DNA from: WLXB01 sp040221475
Lineage (GTDB): Bacteria; Pseudomonadota; Alphaproteobacteria; Rhodospirillales; Rhodospirillaceae
NCBI GenBank assembly: GCA_040221475.1
Contig: JAVKEJ010000058.1
Coordinates: forward strand, 186,001-250,000
Length of the DNA: 64,000 bases
Direction: 5' to 3'
The position numbers and the translations under genes are program-made. Below are positions 1 to 9,341 of the stretch, piece after piece (position 1 is the first letter of the stretch; every line of letters begins with the position of its first letter). The notes beneath the pieces were generated by a model, which was not told where the DNA came from, did no database searches, and worked only from the letters and a program-made list of their open reading frames with translations.

Positions 1-250
1 TTAAAGCGTTGGCTTTGGTGAGTACGCGGACAGCCGCTTCTTCTTGATCCTGGAGATAGTAGACGCTCCCAATTTTATAAAGCGCTTCCGCCGACTCTGG
101 TTGAATCAACACTGCATTCTCAAACTGCAGCTTGGCTTCGGCAACCCGTCCTTGTGCCAGAAGGTCATCACCAGCCATCATACACCGGACATACAGTCTT
201 AATGTATCTTGGTCTGCTTTAGCATCAGAGGTGTCAGGTGGCTGTGTCAT
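1..250 (-). CDS. TPR-repeat protein, 3' part outside window
   Basis: The first 83 codons of a gene run leftward off the window edge. The ATG is at 248-250 and the translation begins MTQPPDTSDAKADQ. The visible part holds about one and a half tetratricopeptide repeats (ALYKIGSVYYLQDQEEAAVRVL), a helical scaffold for protein contacts. It is divergent from the TPR/GT41 gene at 335, with about 85 bp between the starts, so the two may share a promoter region and a pathway. With the C-terminus missing, it cannot be told whether a catalytic domain, such as a second glycosyltransferase, follows. Confidence 0.65.
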   Translation of the reverse strand, partial: MTQPPDTSDAKADQDTLRLYVRCMMAGDDLLAQGRVAEAKLQFENAVLIQPESAEALYKIGSVYYLQDQEEAAVRVLTKANAL

Positions 251-334
251 TCCAGCAGCGTGTTTCGATTACGATCAATACGCACCTTAATGATATTTCG
301 TTGCCGTGGTGCAGGAACTGTATAGGTTAAGGCC

Positions 335-2407
335 ATGACGAATGCCACACCCACAATAGAAGACCGTTTCCAAGACGCCGTCTCTGCGTACGAACGTGGA
401 GACTTGTCTATGGCATCCGCTTTGGGCGACTCCCTGATCACCGATGCACCAGATTTTGCCGATGCAAAAAACCTGATGTCGGCCATTGCACAGGATCTGG
501 GCCAACTTGCGGAGGCTGAAACGTATGCGCGATCTGCCCTCATAATCGAGCCTACCAATCCTGTTTACCATAATACCTTAGGCAATACGCTGCGGCGCTT
601 AGGCCGCACCGATGATGCGATCAGGGCATTTGAGTTGGCGCGACGTGGGATGCCCGATCAACCGGATATTTTATTTAATCTGGGCAATGCGCTGCGTGAT
701 GCTGGTCGGTTTGACGAAGCAGTCAATGCGTTCCGGGCCAGCCTCTTGATCAAACCTGGTGTTGTGGCGGCTTACAACAATCTGGCGATTACCTTGAAGT
801 CGATGGGCGATCCGGAAGGCGCGGCCACCGTTCTCATCGAAGGCTTGGCTTATGCCCCGAAGTCACCGGAACTCCGCTTTAATCTCGGCAATGCCCTCCA
901 GGCCGCCGGTCGTGCGGATGCCGCAGAATCTTCTTACAGGCGCGCTGTGGATCTTCGCCCAGAGCATGCTGAAGCATGGGTGAATCTTGGTGTTGTTCTG
1001 GCGGCGCAAGGCAAAAAATCTGAGGCGGACGCCGCCTTCAAACATGCCATAGCGCTCGATAAGGATTTATCGCAAGCTTATGTTGGCTTGGCCGACTTGG
1101 CCGACGACGGCAGCCTTGATGCGGTGGCGCATCGCAGGCAGGTGCTGGATATGCGTCCGGACCTGGCGGCTATTCGATCGAGCCTGCTGATGTGCCTTCA
1201 CTACTCTGCAAAAAGCACCCCCGAGGATTTGACGCGCGAACACCTCACTTTCGGCCAACGGCACAATAATCCGCAGGCTCAGTTTGTCCGTGAGGACTAT
1301 GATACCACACCCACCCGGCAACTGAGGCTTGGCGTCGTTTCCGGTGACTTTCGCTTTCATGCGATGCTGTTTTTTGCCTTACCCGTCTTGGCCGCACGCG
1401 ATCAAAAGGATTGGATGTTATATTGTTATTCAAATACGGCCTTGCCTGATTCCCATACCCAACGTTTTAGGCAAGCGGCGGACCACTGGCGCGATATTAG
1501 AGGCATTTCTGACCAAGCCCTGAGTGCGCTCATTGTGAAAGATGAGATTGACGTGTTGATCGATCTGTCTGGCCACGCGCCGCACAATCGACTGCGCGCC
1601 TTTGCCGAAAAACCAGCGCCGCTGCAAGTTGCGTGGGGAGATTACGTTGACACCCGGGGTTTGGAAGCGATCGACATTCTGATCGGCGATCCGGTGCACA
1701 CGCCCCTATCTGAACAAGACCGATACGTCGAAAAAGTGGTTCAACTTCCCATAGACTATATTTGTTATCAGCCCCCGTCTTATCTTCCGCCATCGCCGAT
1801 CGCGCCCGTTGATAAAAGTGGCTGTGTAACGTTTGGGACGTTCAGTGAACTGACAAAAATTCAACCTGAAACGATGGCGTTGTGGGCTACTGTTTTAAAA
1901 GCTGTTCCGGAGTCCCGCTTTTTGGCGAATGGCTATCTCCTGGCTGACGAAGGCCGCCAAGGCCAGCTCTATAGTGCTTTTATCGAGAACGGTATCAGCA
2001 CGGATCGGATTCTGATTGGGACAGGCGGCGAGCACGCAGACTTTCTGGATCAGTATTCTCAGGTCGATATCATTCTCGATACGTGGCCCTACTCGGGCGG
2101 GTTAACCACCTGCGAGGCGTTATGCATGGGTGTGCCTGTTGTGACGCTAAAGGGAGACCGGTTTTGTGGGCGGCATGCCACGGCCCATCTTGGCGCAGCC
2201 GGGTTTCCGCAATGGGTGGCTGAATCTGAGGAGGGTTTTCTCCGCATCGCCGCAGACCTTGCCGCGAAGCCAGAACAGCTGACGACCCTGCGGCGGCAGA
2301 TCAGGCAAAAAACCTTGGCATCGCCGCTGTGTGACGTGCCGCAGTTTTCGGCTGCATTTTACGCTCTGCTCCGCGCCCAGTGGCAAGCCAAAATAACGTC
2401 AGGTTAG
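335..2407 (+). CDS. TPR / GT41 O-GlcNAc-transferase-like glycosyltransferase
   Basis: 690 residues. Residues about 1-290 are tandem TPR repeats (several LGNALRDAGRFDEAVNAF-type units). Residues about 325-680 match the GT41 (SPINDLY/OGT) catalytic region: LSGHAPHNR with His414 and His417, the FGTFSELTKIQPE segment with the sugar-nucleotide-binding Lys near 508, and DTWPYSGGLTTCEAL followed by GVPVVTL. The family moves sugar from a nucleotide donor to Ser/Thr of proteins. Bacterial members often act on flagellin or other surface proteins, but no flagellar gene is visible here, so the acceptor is unknown. It is divergent from a second TPR gene and convergent with the glutamate dehydrogenase. Length and motifs are intact. 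Confidence 0.88.
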   Translation: MTNATPTIEDRFQDAVSAYERGDLSMASALGDSLITDAPDFADAKNLMSAIAQDLGQLAEAETYARSALIIEPTNPVYHNTLGNTLRRLGRTDDAIRAFELARRGMPDQPDILFNLGNALRDAGRFDEAVNAFRASLLIKPGVVAAYNNLAITLKSMGDPEGAATVLIEGLAYAPKSPELRFNLGNALQAAGRADAAESSYRRAVDLRPEHAEAWVNLGVVLAAQGKKSEADAAFKHAIALDKDLSQAYVGLADLADDGSLDAVAHRRQVLDMRPDLAAIRSSLLMCLHYSAKSTPEDLTREHLTFGQRHNNPQAQFVREDYDTTPTRQLRLGVVSGDFRFHAMLFFALPVLAARDQKDWMLYCYSNTALPDSHTQRFRQAADHWRDIRGISDQALSALIVKDEIDVLIDLSGHAPHNRLRAFAEKPAPLQVAWGDYVDTRGLEAIDILIGDPVHTPLSEQDRYVEKVVQLPIDYICYQPPSYLPPSPIAPVDKSGCVTFGTFSELTKIQPETMALWATVLKAVPESRFLANGYLLADEGRQGQLYSAFIENGISTDRILIGTGGEHADFLDQYSQVDIILDTWPYSGGLTTCEALCMGVPVVTLKGDRFCGRHATAHLGAAGFPQWVAESEEGFLRIAADLAAKPEQLTTLRRQIRQKTLASPLCDVPQFSAAFYALLRAQWQAKITSG

Positions 2408-2435
2408 TTTGTCTGGGTTAAATTCTTTGCCCGCA

Positions 2436-5400
2436 TCAGACGCTTGAGACAAGCGCCGCCAGCTGTCGGTTGGTGACGGTCAACATCGCCAGACTGATCT
2501 CTTCTGAATTTCGCAATTCCTCATTGAGCTGGTCAAAGCGTTCAACGCCGGTGTGATTATTTTCAATCCAGTCGGCCAGGATTTGGTCCCCACTCTTTCC
2601 TTTTTTGGCCTTTCCGCCTTTGGATGTGCTGCTCAACACTTGCTTGGTAATGGCAGACTGCAACGCAAAAATTTCTTCAATGGCAGCGGATACAGCCAGC
2701 TTTTGCCAGTGCGTTCCGGAGGACATCGCCCGCGCGCGCGCTCTTAAAACACCAAGACCAAAGCGATTGCCAACACAAAAATAAGTCTCTGCCGTGTCCG
2801 CGATCGATTTCTGGGTAGCTTCTGAAATATGCGCCACATCATTGGCCGCAGCTAACCGGTAGAGTGAGGCCACTCTTTGGGCAAGAGCCTTCGGCACGCC
2901 ATTATCAGAATGAGTCGACGCGACACCGTCTATGTAACTTTTTACTTCCGGCGAGACAACGTTTGCGAAGATGCGTTTGAACTCCGCCACTTGCGGGCCA
3001 AGCGATTTCAGGACCGAGGCCACGTCAATGGGCGATGGTTTATTACGCAAGAGCCACAGCACGCTCCGTTCAATCATGCTGTAGACATCTTCCAGCATAT
3101 GGGTTTGTGTTAGGGCGGAAACTTTATTGTCTAAAGCTTCAATGTCATTCCAGACAGAACGCAAATCATAAGCCAGGCGCGTAACCAGGTAGGCCCTGAC
3201 CACGTCAACCGGTCCAACACCGGTGCGTTCCATCATCTGAGTCATAAATGAAGCGCCGACCCGGTTGATAAAGCTGTTGGTCGCTACTGTTGCAATGATT
3301 TCTCGACGCAGTTTGTGGTTTAAAATCGCATCGGGATATTTCTTTTGTATGGGTTTGGGGAAGTATGAAATCAGATCATCTTCCATCATCGGATCATCGG
3401 GCAGACCGCTTTGAACGACTTTGTTGTACAGCCACATTTTGCTGTAAGGCACCAAAACCGAAATTTCCGGACGGGTGAGTCCCTGGCCTCGCGCACTCCG
3501 TTCAACAATCGTTTCATCATCCGGTAAAAACTCTAAGGCCCGGTCTAACAAGCCATCCCGTTCCATAATTTTCATCGCGCGCTGTTGGGCATCCAACACA
3601 CTGGCCCCGCGCGCTTCAATAAAGCTGATGGTTTGGGTTTGTTGATAATTATCTCGCAGTACCAGTTCAGATACTTCTTCTGTCATCTTTTCCAGAAGCT
3701 GGTTACGGGCCTTTAAAGTCAGCTTGTTGTTTTGAACCAAGCCATTCAGAAGAATTTTGATATTCACTTCATGATCAGAACAGTCGACACCGGCAGAGTT
3801 GTCTATGGCATCTGTATTGAGCTTGGTTCCGTTTAACCCGCAGGCGATGCGCCCGCGTTGTGTAACACCCAGGTTTGCGCCTTCCCCGATAACCCTGACG
3901 CGCACATCGTCTGCGTTGATGCGAATGGCGTCATTGGCGCGGTCTGAAGCATCAGCATGGCTTTCATCGTCTGCTTTAATGTAGGTCCCAATCCCACCAA
4001 ACCACATCAGATCGGCTTCCGCTGTTAGGATTGCGGTCATCAACTCGTTTGGTGTGACCTGAGCTTTCTCTAGCCCCAAGGCTTTGCGAATTTCAGGCGA
4101 CATTTTAAGGGACTTGGCGCTACGCTCGAAAACCCCACCGCCTTTAGATATCAGTTTGGTGTTGTAGTCCGTCCAAGAGGACCGTCCCAGTTTGAACAGC
4201 CGGTTGCGTTCTTTCCAGCTGCTGGCGGCATCCGGGTCGGGATCAATAAAGATATGCATATGATTAAACGCAGCCAGCAGGCGAATATGCTTTGACAGCA
4301 GCATGCCATTGCCAAACACGTCACCCGACATGTCACCAACGCCAACAACGGTAAAGTTTTCCTTCTGGGTGTTTAACCCCAGCTCACGGAAATGCCGTTT
4401 GACCGACTCCCATGCCCCTTTGGCGGTTATGCCCATGGCCTTGTGGTCATACCCATAAGTGCCGCCGGAGGCATAGGCGTCGCCCAGCCAGTGGCCGTAC
4501 TCGTCTTCTGAAACCGCATTGGCAATATCGGAAAAGGTCGCCGTCCCTTTGTCGGCGGCCACCACCAAGTAGGGGTCGTCACCATCGCGGCGCACCACCT
4601 TCTTAGGGGGGACGATTTTATCGTTGATCACGTTATCGGTGATATCGAGCAAGCCGCGTTGCATGATTTGGTAACAGGCAATGCCCTCTGCTTGAAACGC
4701 GTCCCGGCCGCCTGTTTTTGGCGGGTTCTTAACAATAAACCCTCCTTTGGACCCGGTTGGCACAATCACGGCATTCTTCACCATCTGCGCTTTCACCAAC
4801 CCAAGAATTTCAGACCTGAAATCTTCGGGGCGATCCGACCACCTTAAGCCGCCGCGGGCGACGGCGCCGCCGCGCAGGTGCACCGCTTCGACTCTGGGGG
4901 AATACACAAAAATTTCTTTCCACGGGCGTGGTTGCGGTAAGTCATCAATAATCCGGCTGTTCAGCTTAAGTGACAGATAATCTTTTGCGACGCCGTCCGT
5001 GCTGGTCTGAAAAAAGTTTGTGCGCAGCGTTGCCTCAATCAGCATCAGGTAGCGGCGCAGAATTCTGTCTTCGTCTGCGGATACAATCTCATCCAAGGCA
5101 CTGATAATCTGCGCGCGCACTTTGTCTGCTTTAGATTTGCCTTTGCCGGTGCTTGATTTTTTAGATGGGCTTGACTTTTTAGAAGGCTCCCGGTGCGTTA
5201 AGGACGGATCAAACAACGCCATAAACAAGTCTATCAGAAGTCGTGCGACGGCTGGGTGAGACGTAAAGGCACTTTCCATATAGGCTTGAGAGAACGGGAA
5301 GGCCGCTTGCCGCAGAAATTTTGCATACGCCCGTAAAATCACCACGTCCCGCCAGGCCAGACCCGCCAATGGAACCAACCTGTTAAAGCCGTCGCTTTCC

Positions 5401-7394
5401 ATGTCGCCAGACCAGACACGCGAGAAAGCCTCGTGCACACCATCCCGGACTTCCTCTGGTTTAATGACATGACCGTTTGAGACTTTTAGCGAGAAGTCAT
5501 GAATCCAAAGCGGACCGCCACCAGTCGTGCTGCCACGGGGGGTCACTTGAAAAGGTACCTCGCCGACAACCGTAAAGCCCATATTTTCGATCACCGGCAA
5601 CACGTCTGATAAAATCAGCGGCTCGCTCTTTGCATAGACTTTAAGGTGCAACTGTGGCTCGTGTTTTTCATCATGTTGGTCATGCAAGTGCAGCGCGACT
5701 TTTTGATCACGCAGCACGTCTTCAATTTTACGGATGTCAAAGACAGTCTCTTCAAACGAATAGGTTTCGCGATAGGCCACAGGAAAAGCATGTGCATATC
5801 TATCGTGCAGCTTTTTCGCTTCGGCCTTACCATGTGCGTTCGCTAACGCCGTCTCAAGATCATCTTGCCAGGCGCGCGCTGCGGCAGAAATTTCTGCTTC
5901 CAAAGCCTTAACATCGACCAGCGGCATTTTGCCCGGTGCTGTGGCGATAATGTAGTGAATGCGGGCCAGGGCAGAATCGGTGACCTGGGTATAGAATGAC
6001 GAGACCCGGCCGGCGAAAGCTTCAGTCAGTAGATCTGCGATGGTTAATCTAAGTTGGGTATCAAACCGGTCTCTTGGCACATACACAAGGCAAGACACAA
6101 AACGCTCAAAGTTATCACGGCGCACAAATAACGCCGTTCTACTGCGTTCTTGTAAATGCAGCAGACCAAGCGCAACATCAATCAGGTGCTCATCTGTGCT
6201 TTCAAAAAGTTCGTCACGCGGCAAATTCTCCATGATGTTCTGCAAGCGTTTGCCATCATGGCTGTGTTTGCGAAAACCGATATGGTCGCGAATACGGTCA
6301 ATCTTCCGCCGCAGAACAGGCACAAAATTTGGACTGCTGGTGTAGACGTCGGCCGTAAACATACCGGCAAAAAATCTGAGACTGACAACTTTTCCTTGTT
6401 CGTTATAGCATTTTACGATCACCACATCGTAGTGAACCCGGCGATGCACAGTCGCCCGGTGATTGGCTTTGACAATCAACAGAGGCTGCGACTCATCTAG
6501 AAAATCTGCAAAAAGCGGTGGGACCGGCGCGCCGCTTCGCACGCCATCAAACATCACCAAGGACGGCTTTTTCAAAACCCCAAGGTTGTTCTCACGCTGC
6601 ACATGCAAAATTCGGTTTTTACCTTTGGCTTCGATTGTAAATTCGCGATAGCCAAGAAAAGTGTAATGGTCGTCGTGCAACCAACGCAGAAAATCTTCAA
6701 CTTCTTGAGCTTGGTTTGTGTCCAGTCCTGGGGACCCGCCATCAAAGTCTGCCGCAATGTGTGCAGCTTGCCGACGCATCTCGCGCCAGTCGTCAACGGC
6801 TAGGCGCACATCACGCAACACAGAGCGCATCGTGTCACCAATGCGTTCAATCGTCTCGTGATCTGTCTCTTTTGGAATTTGCACATGCATGACAGATTCA
6901 AAATGAACGCCCTTTTCCTTCCGCACGGCTTCGTCAAGGAAAGGTTCGTCTTCCGGATAAACGTCAATCAGTGTGCCGTCGGCGTCGCGTTTCACAGGAA
7001 TCACGGGGTGGATGATAAACAAGGCGGGCTCGCCAAGGCGCTCCAGTTCTGCCGTCACCGAATCAACCAGGAACGGCATATCATCATTGATGATTTCAAT
7101 GACCGTGCGTTCCGTTGGCCAAACCTCTTTTCGGCCCTTTTTGGTATCGGGGGTCAGCACCCGCAACAGGGGCTTGCCGACGGGCCTGTTTATTGAAAAT
7201 TCAAACGCCGAGGCTGCCGCCGCATAAAGTGCGCCGGGTGAGGCATCCACCAAGTCAGCGGGGGGAGAATCTTCGTAAAACTGTTGAATAAAGTGCTTCA
7301 GCGGACCCCGCATGTTGGGGCGCTCATACTTAGAGGCTAAGGCAGCCGTTTTGCGCACCAGACTGGTTTTGGTTTCTTCGACTGATTTTGTCAT
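2436..7394 (-). CDS. gdhB: NAD-specific glutamate dehydrogenase, 180-kDa class
   Basis: About 1652 residues, the usual size of the large GDH180 family. It converts glutamate to 2-oxoglutarate and ammonia with NAD and serves glutamate catabolism in the cytoplasm. The catalytic core around residues 840-1250 shows GGLRWSDRPEDFRSEILGL, VPTGSKGGF and GVGDMSGDVFGNGM, as in the family; the long N- and C-terminal parts carry the usual regulatory regions. An upstream in-frame TTG at 7409 also exists, but the ATG at 7394 has a GGGGA box about 9 nt upstream and is preferred. A Lys/Ser-rich stretch at about residues 733-758 (SKKSSPSKKSS) looks like a flexible insert. The gene appears to be transcribed alone. 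Confidence 0.95.
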   Translation of the reverse strand: MTKSVEETKTSLVRKTAALASKYERPNMRGPLKHFIQQFYEDSPPADLVDASPGALYAAAASAFEFSINRPVGKPLLRVLTPDTKKGRKEVWPTERTVIEIINDDMPFLVDSVTAELERLGEPALFIIHPVIPVKRDADGTLIDVYPEDEPFLDEAVRKEKGVHFESVMHVQIPKETDHETIERIGDTMRSVLRDVRLAVDDWREMRRQAAHIAADFDGGSPGLDTNQAQEVEDFLRWLHDDHYTFLGYREFTIEAKGKNRILHVQRENNLGVLKKPSLVMFDGVRSGAPVPPLFADFLDESQPLLIVKANHRATVHRRVHYDVVIVKCYNEQGKVVSLRFFAGMFTADVYTSSPNFVPVLRRKIDRIRDHIGFRKHSHDGKRLQNIMENLPRDELFESTDEHLIDVALGLLHLQERSRTALFVRRDNFERFVSCLVYVPRDRFDTQLRLTIADLLTEAFAGRVSSFYTQVTDSALARIHYIIATAPGKMPLVDVKALEAEISAAARAWQDDLETALANAHGKAEAKKLHDRYAHAFPVAYRETYSFEETVFDIRKIEDVLRDQKVALHLHDQHDEKHEPQLHLKVYAKSEPLILSDVLPVIENMGFTVVGEVPFQVTPRGSTTGGGPLWIHDFSLKVSNGHVIKPEEVRDGVHEAFSRVWSGDMESDGFNRLVPLAGLAWRDVVILRAYAKFLRQAAFPFSQAYMESAFTSHPAVARLLIDLFMALFDPSLTHREPSKKSSPSKKSSTGKGKSKADKVRAQIISALDEIVSADEDRILRRYLMLIEATLRTNFFQTSTDGVAKDYLSLKLNSRIIDDLPQPRPWKEIFVYSPRVEAVHLRGGAVARGGLRWSDRPEDFRSEILGLVKAQMVKNAVIVPTGSKGGFIVKNPPKTGGRDAFQAEGIACYQIMQRGLLDITDNVINDKIVPPKKVVRRDGDDPYLVVAADKGTATFSDIANAVSEDEYGHWLGDAYASGGTYGYDHKAMGITAKGAWESVKRHFRELGLNTQKENFTVVGVGDMSGDVFGNGMLLSKHIRLLAAFNHMHIFIDPDPDAASSWKERNRLFKLGRSSWTDYNTKLISKGGGVFERSAKSLKMSPEIRKALGLEKAQVTPNELMTAILTAEADLMWFGGIGTYIKADDESHADASDRANDAIRINADDVRVRVIGEGANLGVTQRGRIACGLNGTKLNTDAIDNSAGVDCSDHEVNIKILLNGLVQNNKLTLKARNQLLEKMTEEVSELVLRDNYQQTQTISFIEARGASVLDAQQRAMKIMERDGLLDRALEFLPDDETIVERSARGQGLTRPEISVLVPYSKMWLYNKVVQSGLPDDPMMEDDLISYFPKPIQKKYPDAILNHKLRREIIATVATNSFINRVGASFMTQMMERTGVGPVDVVRAYLVTRLAYDLRSVWNDIEALDNKVSALTQTHMLEDVYSMIERSVLWLLRNKPSPIDVASVLKSLGPQVAEFKRIFANVVSPEVKSYIDGVASTHSDNGVPKALAQRVASLYRLAAANDVAHISEATQKSIADTAETYFCVGNRFGLGVLRARARAMSSGTHWQKLAVSAAIEEIFALQSAITKQVLSSTSKGGKAKKGKSGDQILADWIENNHTGVERFDQLNEELRNSEEISLAMLTVTNRQLAALVSSV

Positions 7395-7640
7395 GTCTGA
7401 TATCCCCAAAATTGCGTCTGCATGACTCCGTTTACAAAGTCGTTACAAACCGAGCTATTAATCCTATCACGTTTATCAGATTTAGCACTGGACCGGCGAT
7501 GGTTCTATGGCGTCGCCTGTTGCGCCCATTTGTTAAACGACAACAGCCGTGGTGCTCAAAAATACTCTATGTGAACCAAAACGTACGCCCTAAACCAACG
7601 CGCGAAAAGCACGCAGCGCGTATCTTAAGCGGCGTATGCC

Positions 7641-8024
7641 TTAGAGGGAGTGCTTCAGAAACTCGATCAAGTCAGCGCGCACGTCTGCATCCCGCACACC
7701 GTGTGCGACCATATCAATCCCCGATCCCATCATCGTGAGCGGGCTGGCGAGGTATGTATCCAGGGAGTCTGCGGTCCAGATAATTTTAGAGGTCTGCATG
7801 GTCTCTGAATAATTGAATTCCGGCAGAGTGCCCGCCCGGCGGCCAAAAACCCCGGCCAAAGACGGGCCTTCAATAACCTCACCGCGTTTTAAGCTATGAC
7901 AGCTTTGGCAACTCATTCTGAATTCTCGTTTGCCGGCATCGATATCTGGCCGGGCCAGCGTCTGTTCGGCACACAGCATAAGGGTGAAAAATGTGGTGCA
8001 TAGAACTGCGAGCTGCTTTGCCAT
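7641..8024 (-). CDS. small periplasmic class I cytochrome c
   Basis: 127 residues from the ATG at 8024, which has GAGGAC about 10 nt upstream; a longer in-frame start at 8102 lacks this. A signal peptide (MAKQLAVLCTTFFTLMLCAE) is followed by one haem c site, CQSCH, then GPSLAGVFGRRAG and a late Met-containing segment (SPLTMMGSGIDM) that could supply the distal Met ligand. This matches cytochrome c2/c550-type electron carriers of the periplasm. Its redox partner is not evident: upstream is the ferritin-like gene on the other strand, downstream the glutamate dehydrogenase. The frame extends to the C-terminal helix (LIEFLKHSL) and looks complete. Confidence 0.85.
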   Translation of the reverse strand: MAKQLAVLCTTFFTLMLCAEQTLARPDIDAGKREFRMSCQSCHSLKRGEVIEGPSLAGVFGRRAGTLPEFNYSETMQTSKIIWTADSLDTYLASPLTMMGSGIDMVAHGVRDADVRADLIEFLKHSL

Positions 8025-8295
8025 CTTTGGGGTCCTCTTGGTGTGATCAGCGTTTAAGCCGCTTCGGCGCATGCGCCCGAAATAAAATTCAATCCAATTC
8101 AATATTAGCGAAAGACGCGCGGGGTTAGCTAGCCCTCCCTAAGTTGTGACGCATCTGCAGTCGTTTTCAACGGAATAGTCGCATGATCAACCCCCCCCTC
8201 TTTATTGTTGGCGGGATTGGCTTTCTGCGCCACCACCCTGAACGACCACCATCACTTAAGCGCAAAACATTGGCCTGGCATCTTGATTTTGGTCA

Positions 8296-8327
8296 ATCCG
8301 TCATATGTTTTATCCGTCATATGTTTT
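8296..8327. repeat. 16-bp perfect tandem duplication
   Basis: The unit ATCCGTCATATGTTTT occurs twice back to back (8296-8311 and 8312-8327). It lies just left of the Irr-like dyad and about 255 bp upstream of the ferritin-like gene. It has no evident coding role and looks like replication slippage. Confidence 0.9.
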
Positions 8328-8329
8328 AA

Positions 8330-8343
8330 TGGAATAATTCTAA
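8330..8343 (+). promoter_or_regulatory. Irr-like iron control dyad upstream of the ferritin-like gene
   Basis: The sequence TGGAATAATTCTAA matches, with the same length and orientation, sites upstream of rubrerythrin (TAGAATTATTCTAA) and irr (TGGAAGCATTCTAA). The shared form TRGAAnnATTCTAA resembles the AT-rich dyads reported for Irr. It lies about 240 bp upstream of the ATG at 8582, which is far for a simple operator unless transcription starts well upstream. Regulation by Irr is inference. Confidence 0.45.
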
Positions 8344-8581
8344 TTCTAGCTACTGGCCTCATGCCGCAGGTGCATAGACGCTGTATTCGAGAGAGAGGCT
8401 CATCAGCTGCGGCCAAACCGGCTTATGGTGCAGGCGTTGCATTCCAGCGAGCGAGCTTGCGAAATGCGTGAGCGAGGTTGGGGCATGTGGGAGTGCACTT
8501 TCTAACGTGTGGTAATTTCAAAACGTTCCCTCTAGTTTGAAGTCATAACCAACATACATTCTGAAACGCAAAGGAGGAGCT

Positions 8582-8869
8582 ATGTCGAACGAAGGGTATC
8601 ATGAACCAGTCAATGAATTATCCGATGAAACAAGAGATATGCACCGCGCAATAATATCTTTGATGGAAGAGTTAGAGGCGGTGGATTGGTATAATCAACG
8701 CATGGACGCGTGCAAGGACGATGATCTTAAGGCCATTCTTGCTCATAACCGAGATGAAGAAAAAGAACACGCCGCCATGGTGCTGGAGTGGATTCGACGA
8801 AAAGATAAAACCTTCGATAAGGAACTCAAAGACTACCTTTTTACGGACAAACCACTCGCTCACAAGTGA
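8582..8869 (+). CDS. encapsulated-ferritin (EncFtn) family protein, orphan and without targeting tail
   Basis: 95 residues with a strong AAAGGAGGAG ribosome-binding site. The core closely resembles the EncFtn cargo ferritins of encapsulin nanocompartments, as in Rhodospirillum rubrum: MEELEAVDWY and AILAHNRDEEKEHAAM are nearly the same. Expected ferroxidase residues are present (Glu30, Glu60, His63), as are entry-site residues Glu29, Glu32 and Trp36. These proteins form a ring of dimers that oxidises ferrous iron and normally passes it into an encapsulin shell. Here the protein stops soon after the YLFT segment, with no LTVGSL-type targeting peptide in any of the three forward frames, and the next gene is tRNA-Gly rather than encapsulin. 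An Irr-like dyad lies upstream. Confidence 0.88.
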   Translation: MSNEGYHEPVNELSDETRDMHRAIISLMEELEAVDWYNQRMDACKDDDLKAILAHNRDEEKEHAAMVLEWIRRKDKTFDKELKDYLFTDKPLAHK

Positions 8870-9047
8870 ACCATGAGCCTCATTTTCCGTGAGCTTTTCG
8901 AACCATCTTTGCAGGGTTAACAGGCACTGATATGAGAAAGTACGGATAACGCCCGCCCTGGGCGCTTTCCGGCCGCTCCCCCAGAGCGACCCAAAACACG
9001 CCTGCCGGATCGCATGCGCTCTAACTGACTAAAGTTATGAGAGAAAA

Positions 9048-9122
9048 TGGAGCGGGCGAGGCGATTCGAACGCCCGACCCCAACCTTGGCAAGGTTGTGC
9101 TCTACCCCTGAGCTACGCCCGC
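9048..9122 (-). tRNA. tRNA-Gly(GCC)
   Basis: Read on the minus strand, this folds as a complete cloverleaf: acceptor arm GCGGGCG/CGCCCGC, D-arm TAGCTCAGGGGTAGAGC, anticodon arm with GCC in its loop, T-arm with GTTCGAATC, discriminator T and an encoded CCA. It lies between the ferritin-like gene and ybbN. The mature gene is 9051-9122, with CCA at 9048-9050. Confidence 0.96.
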
Positions 9123-9341
9123 TCGGCGTGCGGTCTCAATCATAGTGACCGCAGAAGGACGCGGACTATACTCAATTAGGTAGTGTTGGCAAGGGGTTGG
9201 TCGCCCAGGCCCTGCGATAATCTGGCCACTATCCCTTGCGTTGAAGCGCATTTGGTCGCATCTAAAGGGTAATCAAGGCCCATCGGGCTAAACAAGAAAG
9301 CCCAATCGGGCGAACCACGCGTGAAAAGGCGAAGAGGCTAT

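Larger units (their letters stand above)
8025..8581. other. 557-bp intergenic region between cytochrome c and ferritin-like genes
   Basis: This gap separates two divergent genes. I see no convincing protein: short frames here have no ribosome-binding site or family resemblance. It does hold a perfect 16-bp tandem duplication (8296-8327) and, directly after it, a 14-bp dyad resembling an Irr site (8330-8343). The long 5' region suggests that the ferritin-like gene has its own promoter here, but I could not assign -35 and -10 boxes with confidence. Confidence 0.6.

Noticed and set aside
8296..8327. CRISPR-like repeat
   Set aside because: Only two adjoining units with no spacer; no other repeat set in the window has CRISPR form and there are no cas genes.
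8870..8940. Possible frameshift hiding an encapsulin-targeting tail on the ferritin-like protein
   Set aside because: I read all three forward frames after the stop; none gives a Leu-Thr-Val-Gly-Ser-Leu-like segment.
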